Under the pieces are notes generated by a model. It saw only the letters and a program-made list of their open reading frames with translations, searched no databases and was not told the origin of the DNA. This document shows positions 8,538-15,492 of a DNA stretch of 64,000 bases, piece by piece. Position 1 is the stretch's first letter; each line of letters starts with the position of its first letter. Both the position numbers and the translations under genes were made by a program. The stretch covers positions 3,162,001 through 3,226,000 of the forward strand of contig CBDHDW010000013.1 of assembly GCA_965261915.1 (NCBI GenBank), given 5' to 3'. The stretch comes from JAIBDK01 sp965261915 (GTDB taxonomy: Bacteria; Pseudomonadota; Gammaproteobacteria; Arenicellales; Poriferihabitantaceae).

Positions 8538-9557
8538 CTATCCGAGCAGTTTTTGAGATTGGTACCAGTTCGCGGTTTCTTCGATACCCTGTTCATTGTT
8601 GTAGTTACAGGTATAGTCGAGCAAACGCTTTACTTTGGCGTTGGTGAATTTCCGATCTTTGGTATAGAAATCAACGCGCCGCCGGTAGATTGGTGGTTGA
8701 ATACCCAAAGGAGTGCAAATAATTTTACAGATATCTGAAGCCAGATAAAACGGCAACAGCGGCAAACGCATCACGCTTAACTTTTTCAGGCCAATTTTTT
8801 CGGCAATAATGTTTGCCATATCAACCAGCGGAATCGGATCATCTCCAGCACCGATCATCACTTCAGAGCGTGCTGCAGGGGTAATCCCGGCAAGCAGAAT
8901 CATATTGCTCAGATCATCGACGTGTACCAGGTGATAAATGCATTTTCCTTTGCCGAGGATTAAAAGATAGCCTTTGTTAATCATACGAAACAGTTTTAAC
9001 AGCCGCAAATCCCCCGGCCCAAAAATCGGAGCAGGACGAATTATTGAAAACGGAATATTTTTCTCGGCAGCGTACCCGGCGAGCCACTGCTCACCTTCGA
9101 GTTTCGTCCGTTGATATCCGTCGCCGGGTGAAAACCGATATTCTTCATCAGCGCGATCCACCTCAATGTGGCCGTGGACACCGACGGTTGAGACGTGAAC
9201 AAAGCATTCAAAGTCTGCCTGATTTTCAACTTCGCAAGCAAGCAATTGTGTAGCGGTCAGATGAACCTGGCGATACGCATCATCATTCTCTTTCTCCTCC
9301 CTGAAAGCAGCAGCCAGATTAAATATGTAGTGAACTCCATCGCAGGCTTGCTTGACGATTTCCGGATCAAAAACATCTCCGCGAAACCACTGAATGTGAT
9401 GCTTTTCCAAATCTCCGGGATTGGAACTGCTCCTCGCTATAACGCGAACATTAGCGCCGTGTTCAACCAGCTTTTCAGTAACTACACGCCCGGTAAACCC
9501 GGTCGCACCAGTGATTAAAACAGTTTTGCCAGCGAAGGCATTCAAAGATAAACTCAT
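8538..9557 (-). CDS. NAD-dependent epimerase/dehydratase (extended SDR)
   Basis: This 339-residue protein is an extended SDR of the nucleotide-sugar epimerase or 3-beta-hydroxysteroid dehydrogenase type. The Rossmann motif GATGFTG is at residues 17-23. The catalytic residues are Ser123/Thr124 (HVSTVG) with Tyr148 and Lys152 (YQRTK). A second conserved block, PAPIFGPGD, follows. It is the last gene of a three-gene minus-strand cluster headed by a GT4 glycosyltransferase, with a 28-base gap to the gene upstream. That context suggests modification of a sugar or lipid-linked glycan. The substrate is not determinable here. Confidence 0.85.
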   Translation of the reverse strand: MSLSLNAFAGKTVLITGATGFTGRVVTEKLVEHGANVRVIARSSSNPGDLEKHHIQWFRGDVFDPEIVKQACDGVHYIFNLAAAFREEKENDDAYRQVHLTATQLLACEVENQADFECFVHVSTVGVHGHIEVDRADEEYRFSPGDGYQRTKLEGEQWLAGYAAEKNIPFSIIRPAPIFGPGDLRLLKLFRMINKGYLLILGKGKCIYHLVHVDDLSNMILLAGITPAARSEVMIGAGDDPIPLVDMANIIAEKIGLKKLSVMRLPLLPFYLASDICKIICTPLGIQPPIYRRRVDFYTKDRKFTNAKVKRLLDYTCNYNNEQGIEETANWYQSQKLLG

Positions 9558-9585
9558 TCAGGGAATTCCGAGGGTTAACAGATTT

Positions 9586-10365
9586 TCAGCAGCCGCCGAT
9601 TGTACCCGTGTTACGATGATTCTGCATTCTTCTCGCCGCCAGAAATGGTGAATTTCGTCGTCCTACGGGCTTTGCACTGACAGATTCCTGCAAAATCTGG
9701 TGCAATGCTTCTACCGGATCATCTGTATCAGATTGGACTTCACTGGCATAGCTCCCGGGTCGAACCTCTTCGCCAATGAAGGGTAGTGGATCAGACCCAC
9801 AAAGAATTTTCATGCCCTTTGATTTGGCCAGTCGAAACTGTTTCGTTGTGCACCACCCGTAAGGACGCATTGTGGTATCCCCTAAGGCTAGCTCGGTTGT
9901 ATCGTATTGAGCCAGCAGTTGATTCACCAGTTTCCCGCGTTTCCCCAGCCATTTTCCAAAGCCAAAAGCGACCACGGGGATTCCGTTCGACTGCAATATC
10001 TGATCGATGGTTTCAGATGCAGACAAGCCCTCTTTGATTCTGTTCTGGCAGTTAAGGGACAGCACTTCGAGGTTTTCGCTGGTAATAATTTGTTGACCTG
10101 GCAGCAAATAGCCAACTGCACCAGCGCCTTTTTCAGTGAACTGATGGCAACGGTCACTGGACCTTAATGTATATTTATCTGTCACGTCGGCAGGCGGAGT
10201 GCTTCCAAGCTCCTGAAAAATGTGACAGTCGAAGCGTTCTGTCAGACAACCCACAGCAATTGATCCGGGGCTCGCGTTTGAGAGATTGGAAAATAATGAT
10301 TCAAGTGCACGACCAGCGCAATGAAAAGGATATATATGCAAATGTGTGTCTATGACAAATTTCAT
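9586..10365 (-). CDS. Putative metal-dependent hydrolase (amidohydrolase/PHP-like)
   Basis: This 259-residue protein opens with DTHLHIYP, the HxH metal-binding start typical of amidohydrolase or PHP-type TIM-barrel enzymes. A later CGSDPLPF block (about residue 200) could supply the conserved aspartate. The middle is poorly conserved and I do not recognise a specific family. It lies between the GT4 gene (18 bases upstream) and the epimerase (28 bases downstream) in what looks like one operon, so a role in polysaccharide or glycolipid handling is plausible. That link rests only on position. Confidence 0.6.
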   Translation of the reverse strand: MKFVIDTHLHIYPFHCAGRALESLFSNLSNASPGSIAVGCLTERFDCHIFQELGSTPPADVTDKYTLRSSDRCHQFTEKGAGAVGYLLPGQQIITSENLEVLSLNCQNRIKEGLSASETIDQILQSNGIPVVAFGFGKWLGKRGKLVNQLLAQYDTTELALGDTTMRPYGWCTTKQFRLAKSKGMKILCGSDPLPFIGEEVRPGSYASEVQSDTDDPVEALHQILQESVSAKPVGRRNSPFLAARRMQNHRNTGTIGGC

Positions 10366-10383
10366 GAAATCGAATAGGAAGAA

Positions 10384-11649
10384 TTAAATCTGGTTTTCTA
10401 TGGATTGATAAGCACGTACGAGTTGTGCGCTAAAGACAGTGAAATTATAAGTTGACCGGTAGAGCGTATGACCGTTTTTTGCGATTCGCTCTCGCCTCAC
10501 CGGGTCAGCACCCAGACGCAGGATAGCATTGGAAAAACTGACCGCATCAAAATTACACAGTTCGGCGTTTTCATCATTTAGCAGACGTTGATTAGCGCTC
10601 GTATTTGTGGCAACGATTGCGCCTCCAGCCTTGAAATAGTCGAGAATCTTTAGTGGCGAGTTAATGCCGGATTTTCGAGGCGCCAGTAGAATGTCGCTGG
10701 CCCCGAGATAACCGGGTAAAATATCCGGATCGATCTTGCCGAGAAACAAAACCTGATTTTGTGTATTTATCTGGATAAGCTGCTTTCGATAGTGCTCAAT
10801 CTCCTCACTGCTACCGCCAATTATGGCGAATCTGATGTTGTTGCTTTGGCCTAAAACCACTGGAATGGCTTCGAAAATGACATCGATACCCTGGTATTTG
10901 GCGAATGATCCCACGTAACTGACCAAAACCGCAGCGTCTTCGGATGGGTCAATTAGTGTTTTGCGAATCTTTGAAATTTCGGAATTATCCGGTTCCACAG
11001 TTGATGAGGGAATATCAGGTATGCACGCAATATTTTGTGTGCTCGAATATTGTCGAGCCTGTTCTTCCAAACCAGGGCCGGTGCAAATGACTAAATCTGC
11101 CCGTTTGATGGTGAGTTTTTCAACCAGCCCATACGCGCCCAGCAGGGCCTTTTTCAAACCTTTAGCCTGATAAGATTCCGAATCCGAGTGTTTTTCATAT
11201 ACACATTGTGCGCGGCAAAAAAAGGATAGCAAATAACAGAGGAAACCGGCTTCTTCCGTACCATGCAAAATATCGTAGCGGTTACGAACGACGAGGCCGA
11301 TACCCCGAATCAACAAGATCAGATCAAACCATAATTTCAATGGAGAAGGCCCAATTGAAATAGCGGTAGAGCCGAACAGATTCCAGGCGCGAATGACATG
11401 ACTTCGCACCGCAGGTTCATTTGTACCGATGGGTAGAGTCAGAAAATCAACCTGGTACCCTGCATTCTCCAGCGCCATTAAATTAAATTTGACGCGAATA
11501 GGGCTGCCACGCCACTCAAAAAATGGCTGAGGACTGATAAACAACACTTTTTTATTCGTGTCCACGGGTGTGGCCAAACCAGAGAAAGTTGAAAACCTGA
11601 TTATACGTTGTTTCGCTAAATCGCTGATAACGATTCTGCTGAAGAACAA
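10384..11649 (-). CDS. Glycosyltransferase family 4 (GT-B fold)
   Basis: This 421-residue protein has the two-domain GT-B layout. The N-terminal half has a family-4 acceptor-domain start (LFISPQPFFEWRGSPIR) and RYDILHGTEEAG. The C-terminal half has YVGSFAKYQGIDV, FLGKIDPDILPGYLGASD and the donor-site block SPLKILDYFKAGGAIVAT, where the usual E-x7-E motif is modified. The encoded enzyme would transfer a sugar from an activated donor in the cytoplasm. It appears to be the first gene of a three-gene unit with the hydrolase-like protein and the epimerase. The preceding IS630 element ends only about 25 bases upstream, so the native promoter may have been displaced. Confidence 0.85.
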   Translation of the reverse strand: MFFSRIVISDLAKQRIIRFSTFSGLATPVDTNKKVLFISPQPFFEWRGSPIRVKFNLMALENAGYQVDFLTLPIGTNEPAVRSHVIRAWNLFGSTAISIGPSPLKLWFDLILLIRGIGLVVRNRYDILHGTEEAGFLCYLLSFFCRAQCVYEKHSDSESYQAKGLKKALLGAYGLVEKLTIKRADLVICTGPGLEEQARQYSSTQNIACIPDIPSSTVEPDNSEISKIRKTLIDPSEDAAVLVSYVGSFAKYQGIDVIFEAIPVVLGQSNNIRFAIIGGSSEEIEHYRKQLIQINTQNQVLFLGKIDPDILPGYLGASDILLAPRKSGINSPLKILDYFKAGGAIVATNTSANQRLLNDENAELCNFDAVSFSNAILRLGADPVRRERIAKNGHTLYRSTYNFTVFSAQLVRAYQSIENQI

Positions 11650-11673
11650 TAAATAAGTGCGTGAAACGTATTA

Positions 11674-12823
11674 TACCAACGGCTCTATTGATTGACTGTT
11701 TTGGCCCAATTACGTGATGTAATTGATGCGATTGCCTGTTTGTCCTCTGCGAAGAAATTCCAGGCATCGCAGCATTTGTCGACGATCTCATCGTAGGATT
11801 CAAACACAGAGATTGCCAGCTTGTTGGCGCGCAGGTAGGCCCAAACGTTTTCCATCGGGTTGAGTTCTGGCGCATAGGGCGGGAGTTTGAGCAGGGTGAT
11901 GTTGTCTGGCACTTCCCGTTTTGCTGATCCGTGCCAGCCTGCACCGTCGAGGATGAGCAAGGCATGGGCACCTGCCGCGACCGTCCTGGCGATCTCGCAC
12001 AGATGTGCATTCATAGCGGACGTGTCCGCATGCGGCATGATCAGCGCAGCAGCCTCGGCGCGTTCGGGACAAACCGCGCCGAAGATATAGCCCGACGTAT
12101 AACGTGTATTACGCGGCCGGGTTCCCCGTTCGGCCCATATACGTGTCAGCGTCCCTTGCTAACCCACACGGGCTTCGTCCTGAAACCAAATCTCCAATGA
12201 TTTGCCGCAGGCCGTTTTGGGCAGAACGGCCGCTACCTCTGCAGCGAAGTTTTTTTAAACGCATCCTGCGCATCCGGGTCGGATTTCGGATGCTGCGGGC
12301 GCACAGACAAGCGTCGAAAACCAAGTTTTACCCGTTGTTTGCCAACGGTCCGCTCATGCATGACAACGCCAAAGTGCTCCTCAATCTTGCGCTTGAGGTC
12401 AATGCGCCGCCAGCGCACCACGCCGTCCGTTTCGGGATCCGGCCCCTCACGCACAAGCGATGCCAACTCCGCCTTCTGTGCCACGCTGAGCAGGGGCTGC
12501 CGTCCTGGCGAACGCCGGTTCGAGAGACCCTCAATCCCCGTGTCATTGTAACGGTGTACCCAGTCACGCAACGTCTGGCGGTCCATCCCGCAGTTCTCGG
12601 CCGCCGCCTTGCGGTCAGTGCCGTCCAAAATCAAGGCAATCGCCAGCATCCGTCGAGCCGCTTTCGCGTCCCTGCACGCCGCAGCGGCGCGCCGAAGATC
12701 GCAGGCCGACTTGTCCGTTCGCATAATCTCTACTGTCATCAATACCTCCTATGATGATAACTACTGAATCACTTCAAATTCCCCGTGGAAAGCACAAAAC
12801 GTCAAATCCTTGGGCCGTTGGTA
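11674..12823 (-). mobile_element. IS630-family insertion sequence (decayed)
   Basis: The ends are imperfect inverted repeats beginning CCAACGGC (11676 inward and 12821 inward); I count 15 matches over 21 positions. Both are flanked by TA, the IS630-type target duplication (11674-11675 and 12822-12823). The body of about 1.15 kb contains one disrupted DDE transposase. The right end abuts a fragment of an Lhr-like helicase gene, so the element probably landed in that gene. Confidence 0.8.
11685..12742 (-). pseudogene. IS630-family transposase, two-frame with internal amber stop
   Basis: The first frame (12742-12233, 169 residues) holds the helix-turn-helix part (RKAAAENCGMDRQTLRDWV). At TTT-A7-C (about 12250-12259) the coding frame shifts by -1 into NFAAEVAAVLPK and continues to 11685. 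The DDE residues are all visible in the second frame: FQDEARVG, ILDGAGWHG and PELNPMENVWAYLR. A TAG at 12159-12161 interrupts the second frame between ARVG and QGTL, exactly where the family normally has a Gln. The A7 run looks like a programmed frameshift site as in other two-frame IS elements, while the amber codon (a C to T change in CAG) would inactivate this copy. Confidence 0.82.
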
Positions 12824-13056
12824 TTATTATGGTGTTGCGGGTCGAGCTCGAAAAAGTGCATGTTCGCGGTACCCAGGGCATGCCGCCAAATACCCCGTTC
12901 TGGTTTGGTGAAGTGCCCGGTCGAACAGACGCAGTGAGTTTGGCGGTATCCAGATTAAGGGAAAACATGAGCGCCTGGCCGGTAAAAGGCGTCGATCATG
13001 CGACTCGTAAGCTGATAGATGAGTGTCAAGTATCACAGGGCATTGCAGCACTATCT
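12824..13056 (+). pseudogene. Fragment resembling an Lhr-type large helicase
   Basis: The plus strand just outside the IS630 right end reads VELEKVHVRGTQGMPPNTP, then FWFGEVPGRTDAVSLAVSRL and, further on, LIDECQVSQGIAAL. These recall the post-helicase region of Lhr-family ATP-dependent helicases (a TPFW-G-x-PGR block followed by a DECG-like block). The fragment is about 75 residues, with no start and no continuation. It is cut on the left by the IS630 element and on the right by the end of the HsdR_N gene. The assignment is from memory of the motifs, so it is tentative. Confidence 0.45.
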
Positions 13057-14166
13057 ATAAAGCAGTTTAAGGTCGCGTTGAAAATCAATGCCAGCGGCTT
13101 TACAGGCGATTTGGATAATTTTTTCAATCGTTTCTCGACTACCATGTGTGTTAATCCAATGCCCGGTGGACAGTTGACGAGAGCCACCTTCATAAGGTAC
13201 AGGGTTGGCGTATAAATCGCGCTGTTCATGCGCCATCTGACGAATTTTCTTGCCGCCAGGAACACTTTGCATAAATTTATCCGGGAAAGAAGCATCCCGT
13301 CTTATCAGTTCCTCATAAACTTTGACCAAAGTATCAACACCATTGCGTGCTTCATGTCTCACACCGTGCAACTCAAAGCCCCCCAATCTTTTTGGGCGAT
13401 TGTTCTTGGCATCTGTGGCTTCTATGGGTTTTGTATGTGTCGCCAAAACCGAAGCAGTCCGGCTGGGCGGTTGATACGCTACCCCTTGCCCCGCCTGTTG
13501 CCCGATAAACTTCTTCACAACATCGGCATCCGGCGTAAAGCCACATATATCGCCAACTTTGTCTTGCAGAAGCCCCATTAAACGCGCATCGCATTCAGAC
13601 AGCACCCGCCCCCATGCTTTCGGGAGCGCGTCTTGAATTTCTTTGGCTCTGGTTTTGTCACCATGATCCGCTTCAGCCGCCTTGATGGCTTGCCCGGAAC
13701 ACAGGCGCTCATAAAACAAATAACGCATCAAGCGGTTGACAGATTCTTCTGTTTCTCGGGCACAAATGTCCAATTTATACACTTGGCGGTCTTGATAATA
13801 GCCCGCTTTCAGCGGCAAATAAAACTCCCATTCCTTGCCAGTTGTTATCACCGCAAGTGAAACGCCCGCATGGAAAACATACTCAAACAACTGTTTTTCA
13901 GCCCCCTCGGCAGAACCCGGCTGTTTTACCTCTATAATAACGGTTGGCTTCCCTTGATGAAGCAACGCGATATCCGCTCTTTTTCCTTGTAGCGAGTATT
14001 CATAGCAAACCACAGCCGCATTATCAGTAGGCCATGCCAACTCGCGCAGAATCGGCTCCACCGCTTGTCGGGAAATGCTCGCTTCATTCTGATACGCACC
14101 CTCCTGAAAACCTTTTTTTATTTGCTCAATACGCACCTTCAAGCGGTTGGACTCCTCAATGCTCAT
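13051..14166 (-). CDS. HsdR_N-type PD-(D/E)xK nuclease protein
   Basis: This 371-residue protein carries an N-terminal type I restriction HsdR_N-like nuclease domain. The catalytic core reads GKRADIALL (Asp65) and IIEVKQ (Glu79, Lys81), preceded by an EASISRQAVEPIL helix. HsdR helicase motors are absent: after about residue 170 there is a linker and a C-terminal domain of unknown type (GFELHGVRHEARNGVDTLVKVYEEL). No hsdM or hsdS gene is nearby. It could be a solitary DNA-targeting defence protein or a leftover of a larger system. It lies among gene fragments and next to an IS, as expected for accessory DNA. The start at 14166 is the first ATG, followed by a charged helix. Confidence 0.78.
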   Translation of the reverse strand: MSIEESNRLKVRIEQIKKGFQEGAYQNEASISRQAVEPILRELAWPTDNAAVVCYEYSLQGKRADIALLHQGKPTVIIEVKQPGSAEGAEKQLFEYVFHAGVSLAVITTGKEWEFYLPLKAGYYQDRQVYKLDICARETEESVNRLMRYLFYERLCSGQAIKAAEADHGDKTRAKEIQDALPKAWGRVLSECDARLMGLLQDKVGDICGFTPDADVVKKFIGQQAGQGVAYQPPSRTASVLATHTKPIEATDAKNNRPKRLGGFELHGVRHEARNGVDTLVKVYEELIRRDASFPDKFMQSVPGGKKIRQMAHEQRDLYANPVPYEGGSRQLSTGHWINTHGSRETIEKIIQIACKAAGIDFQRDLKLLYR

Positions 14167-14205
14167 AATTTTTACTCAATTAGCTAATAACTAAAGAAGA
14201 CTCCA

Positions 14206-14305
14206 TTATAAAGGAATATTGCCATGCTTTTTCCACGGGTTCTGCAACGACTTTTCCCGCAACATCGCCAATGAGCGGCAGATGCGTTTGCCGGTGTCGC
14301 GGATG
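14206..14305 (-). pseudogene. C-terminal fragment of acyl-CoA carboxylase beta subunit
   Basis: The minus strand encodes IRDTGKRICRSLAMLREKSL and then NPWKKHGNIPL before TAA (14206-14208). The ending KHGNIPL with a preceding arginine-rich helix is characteristic of the C-terminus of propionyl-CoA or related acyl-CoA carboxylase beta chains (PccB). Only the last 33 or so codons remain; upstream the sequence runs into an unrelated plus-strand fragment. It is a relic with no start. Confidence 0.6.
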
Positions 14306-14564
14306 ATTTGAAGCGAATTAGCGAATTAGCGGAGTAGGGCCGGTATTGGAAAAAACTCTGAACGGGTTGGGAATATTCCCCTTTAAACAAATTGCAGAAT
14401 TTACACAGGAAAACATTCACTGGGTAGATAATTACCTGAGTTTTACCGGTCGAATTCAGCGACAAGATTGGCTAGGGCAGGCTGAAAAGCTGGCTGCCGG
14501 TGAAACCACAGATTTTGCCAATCGTTATGATACCGATGAAAGCTGGCGGGTAATAAAATCTTAA
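14302..14564 (+). pseudogene. Helix-hairpin-helix domain fragment with 8-bp tandem duplication
   Basis: The plus strand reads DDLKRIS, then GVGPVLEKTLNGLGIFPFKQ and IAEFTQENIHWVDNYLSF, ending at 14562-14564. This resembles the C-terminal helix-hairpin-helix domain found on some NuoE-like and ribosomal L21-like proteins (GVGP-LE--L--LGI---WQIA). An 8-base tandem duplication (GCGAATTA repeated at about 14313-14328) breaks the frame inside LKRIS. No start or upstream catalytic domain is present. It is a fragment, possibly still translated from a TTG at 14346 (72 residues), but not a complete gene. Confidence 0.55.
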
Positions 14565-14598
14565 GCAAAGCGGGTTCTGGAGAGTGTGTGCGTCGATA

Positions 14599-14883
14599 CT
14601 AAATTCGTTTACGGATAGAACCCACGACTAGTAAAACGGCGGCACCAGCAATACTTCCGAATAGTACATCGAAAAGGCTTCCGGGGAGGCCTATACTTCC
14701 TTCGATATACAGCATATAGGGGTTTACATAACCGAGTACAGCGCCGCCTACTCCACCGCCAATCACTCCCGCTAAAATATTTCCCAATATTCCCAAATCA
14801 ACAGATTTGGAGACAATCCCTAGCGTTATACATACAATTACGCCGCTGCATATTTGTATTAGAAAGGGTAGAACGGTTTCCAC
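14599..14883 (-). CDS. Small glycine-rich membrane protein (GlsB/YeaQ/YmgE-like)
   Basis: This 94-residue protein has three hydrophobic segments, at about residues 4-25, 30-52 and 68-88. The central glycine-rich stretch GNILAGVIGGGVGGAVLGYV is the pattern of the GlsB/YeaQ/YmgE transglycosylase-associated family of small inner-membrane proteins. These have no proven enzymatic role and are often stress-linked. It is 27 bases downstream of soxG on the same strand and could be read through from the sarcosine oxidase operon, but a functional link is not evident. Confidence 0.65.
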   Translation of the reverse strand: METVLPFLIQICSGVIVCITLGIVSKSVDLGILGNILAGVIGGGVGGAVLGYVNPYMLYIEGSIGLPGSLFDVLFGSIAGAAVLLVVGSIRKRI

Positions 14884-14910
14884 TGGGCGAATACTGGCTA
14901 TAAAATTGAA

Positions 14911-15474
14911 TTAGAGCGCTTTCATCCCGTGGACAAGGTAGTCCCAGAGATATTCGGTATAACTCCATCTAACTTGAATATCGTAGGCAGGCAAAGAATC
15001 TGTTTTGTGAAGCAGGATGCTGGCGTGGCCAAATCGGGTTTGTGTGCTTGAGCCTGTGGGAAATTGACTCGGATGCAGATCCAAAGGGCAGGCTTTCATT
15101 AGTAACTCACTGGCACCGTCACCGCATAATCTTAATACCGTATAATAATCACTAACGTCAACTACTGCGCTATGAATCCCCTGCAGATTTGATTTCAACT
15201 GGGCAATATTCGGTTCGACTGATTCAATTGGACAATAGACTAACCATTCATTTGGGCCGAGCCAATGGCCGGTAAATTGATCATGCATGCTGCAGCTGTG
15301 TGGAGTGAGAGGAAGTGTCATATCCACGTGCTTGTGAACCGCGTCCATAAATTCCTGGTTTTCGGGATTGCCGCGAAGATTGATCTTCCCACACCATGGC
15401 AGTTCCTCCAGGGAAACAGGTTCAGTTACAGCGGTTCTGGCATATCCCGGAGATGTTGTTTGTGTGTTGATCAT
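14911..15474 (-). CDS. soxG: Sarcosine oxidase, gamma subunit
   Basis: This 187-residue protein is the gamma subunit of heterotetrameric sarcosine oxidase, which demethylates sarcosine to glycine and passes the one-carbon unit to tetrahydrofolate. Its identity rests on position after soxA and on family blocks such as KINLRGN, LGPNEWLVYCP and ACPLDLHPSQFPTGS, ending with a YLWDYLVHG motif. Its fold resembles part of aminomethyltransferases. It is 18 bases downstream of soxA in the soxBDAG operon. Length is normal for the subunit. Confidence 0.92.
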   Translation of the reverse strand: MINTQTTSPGYARTAVTEPVSLEELPWCGKINLRGNPENQEFMDAVHKHVDMTLPLTPHSCSMHDQFTGHWLGPNEWLVYCPIESVEPNIAQLKSNLQGIHSAVVDVSDYYTVLRLCGDGASELLMKACPLDLHPSQFPTGSSTQTRFGHASILLHKTDSLPAYDIQVRWSYTEYLWDYLVHGMKAL

Positions 15475-15492
15475 CGTATTTAACGCTCCTTT

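Noticed and set aside
12104..12754. Plus-strand frame of 216 codons
   Set aside because: It is antisense to the IS630 transposase, whose DDE motifs are clear on the other strand.
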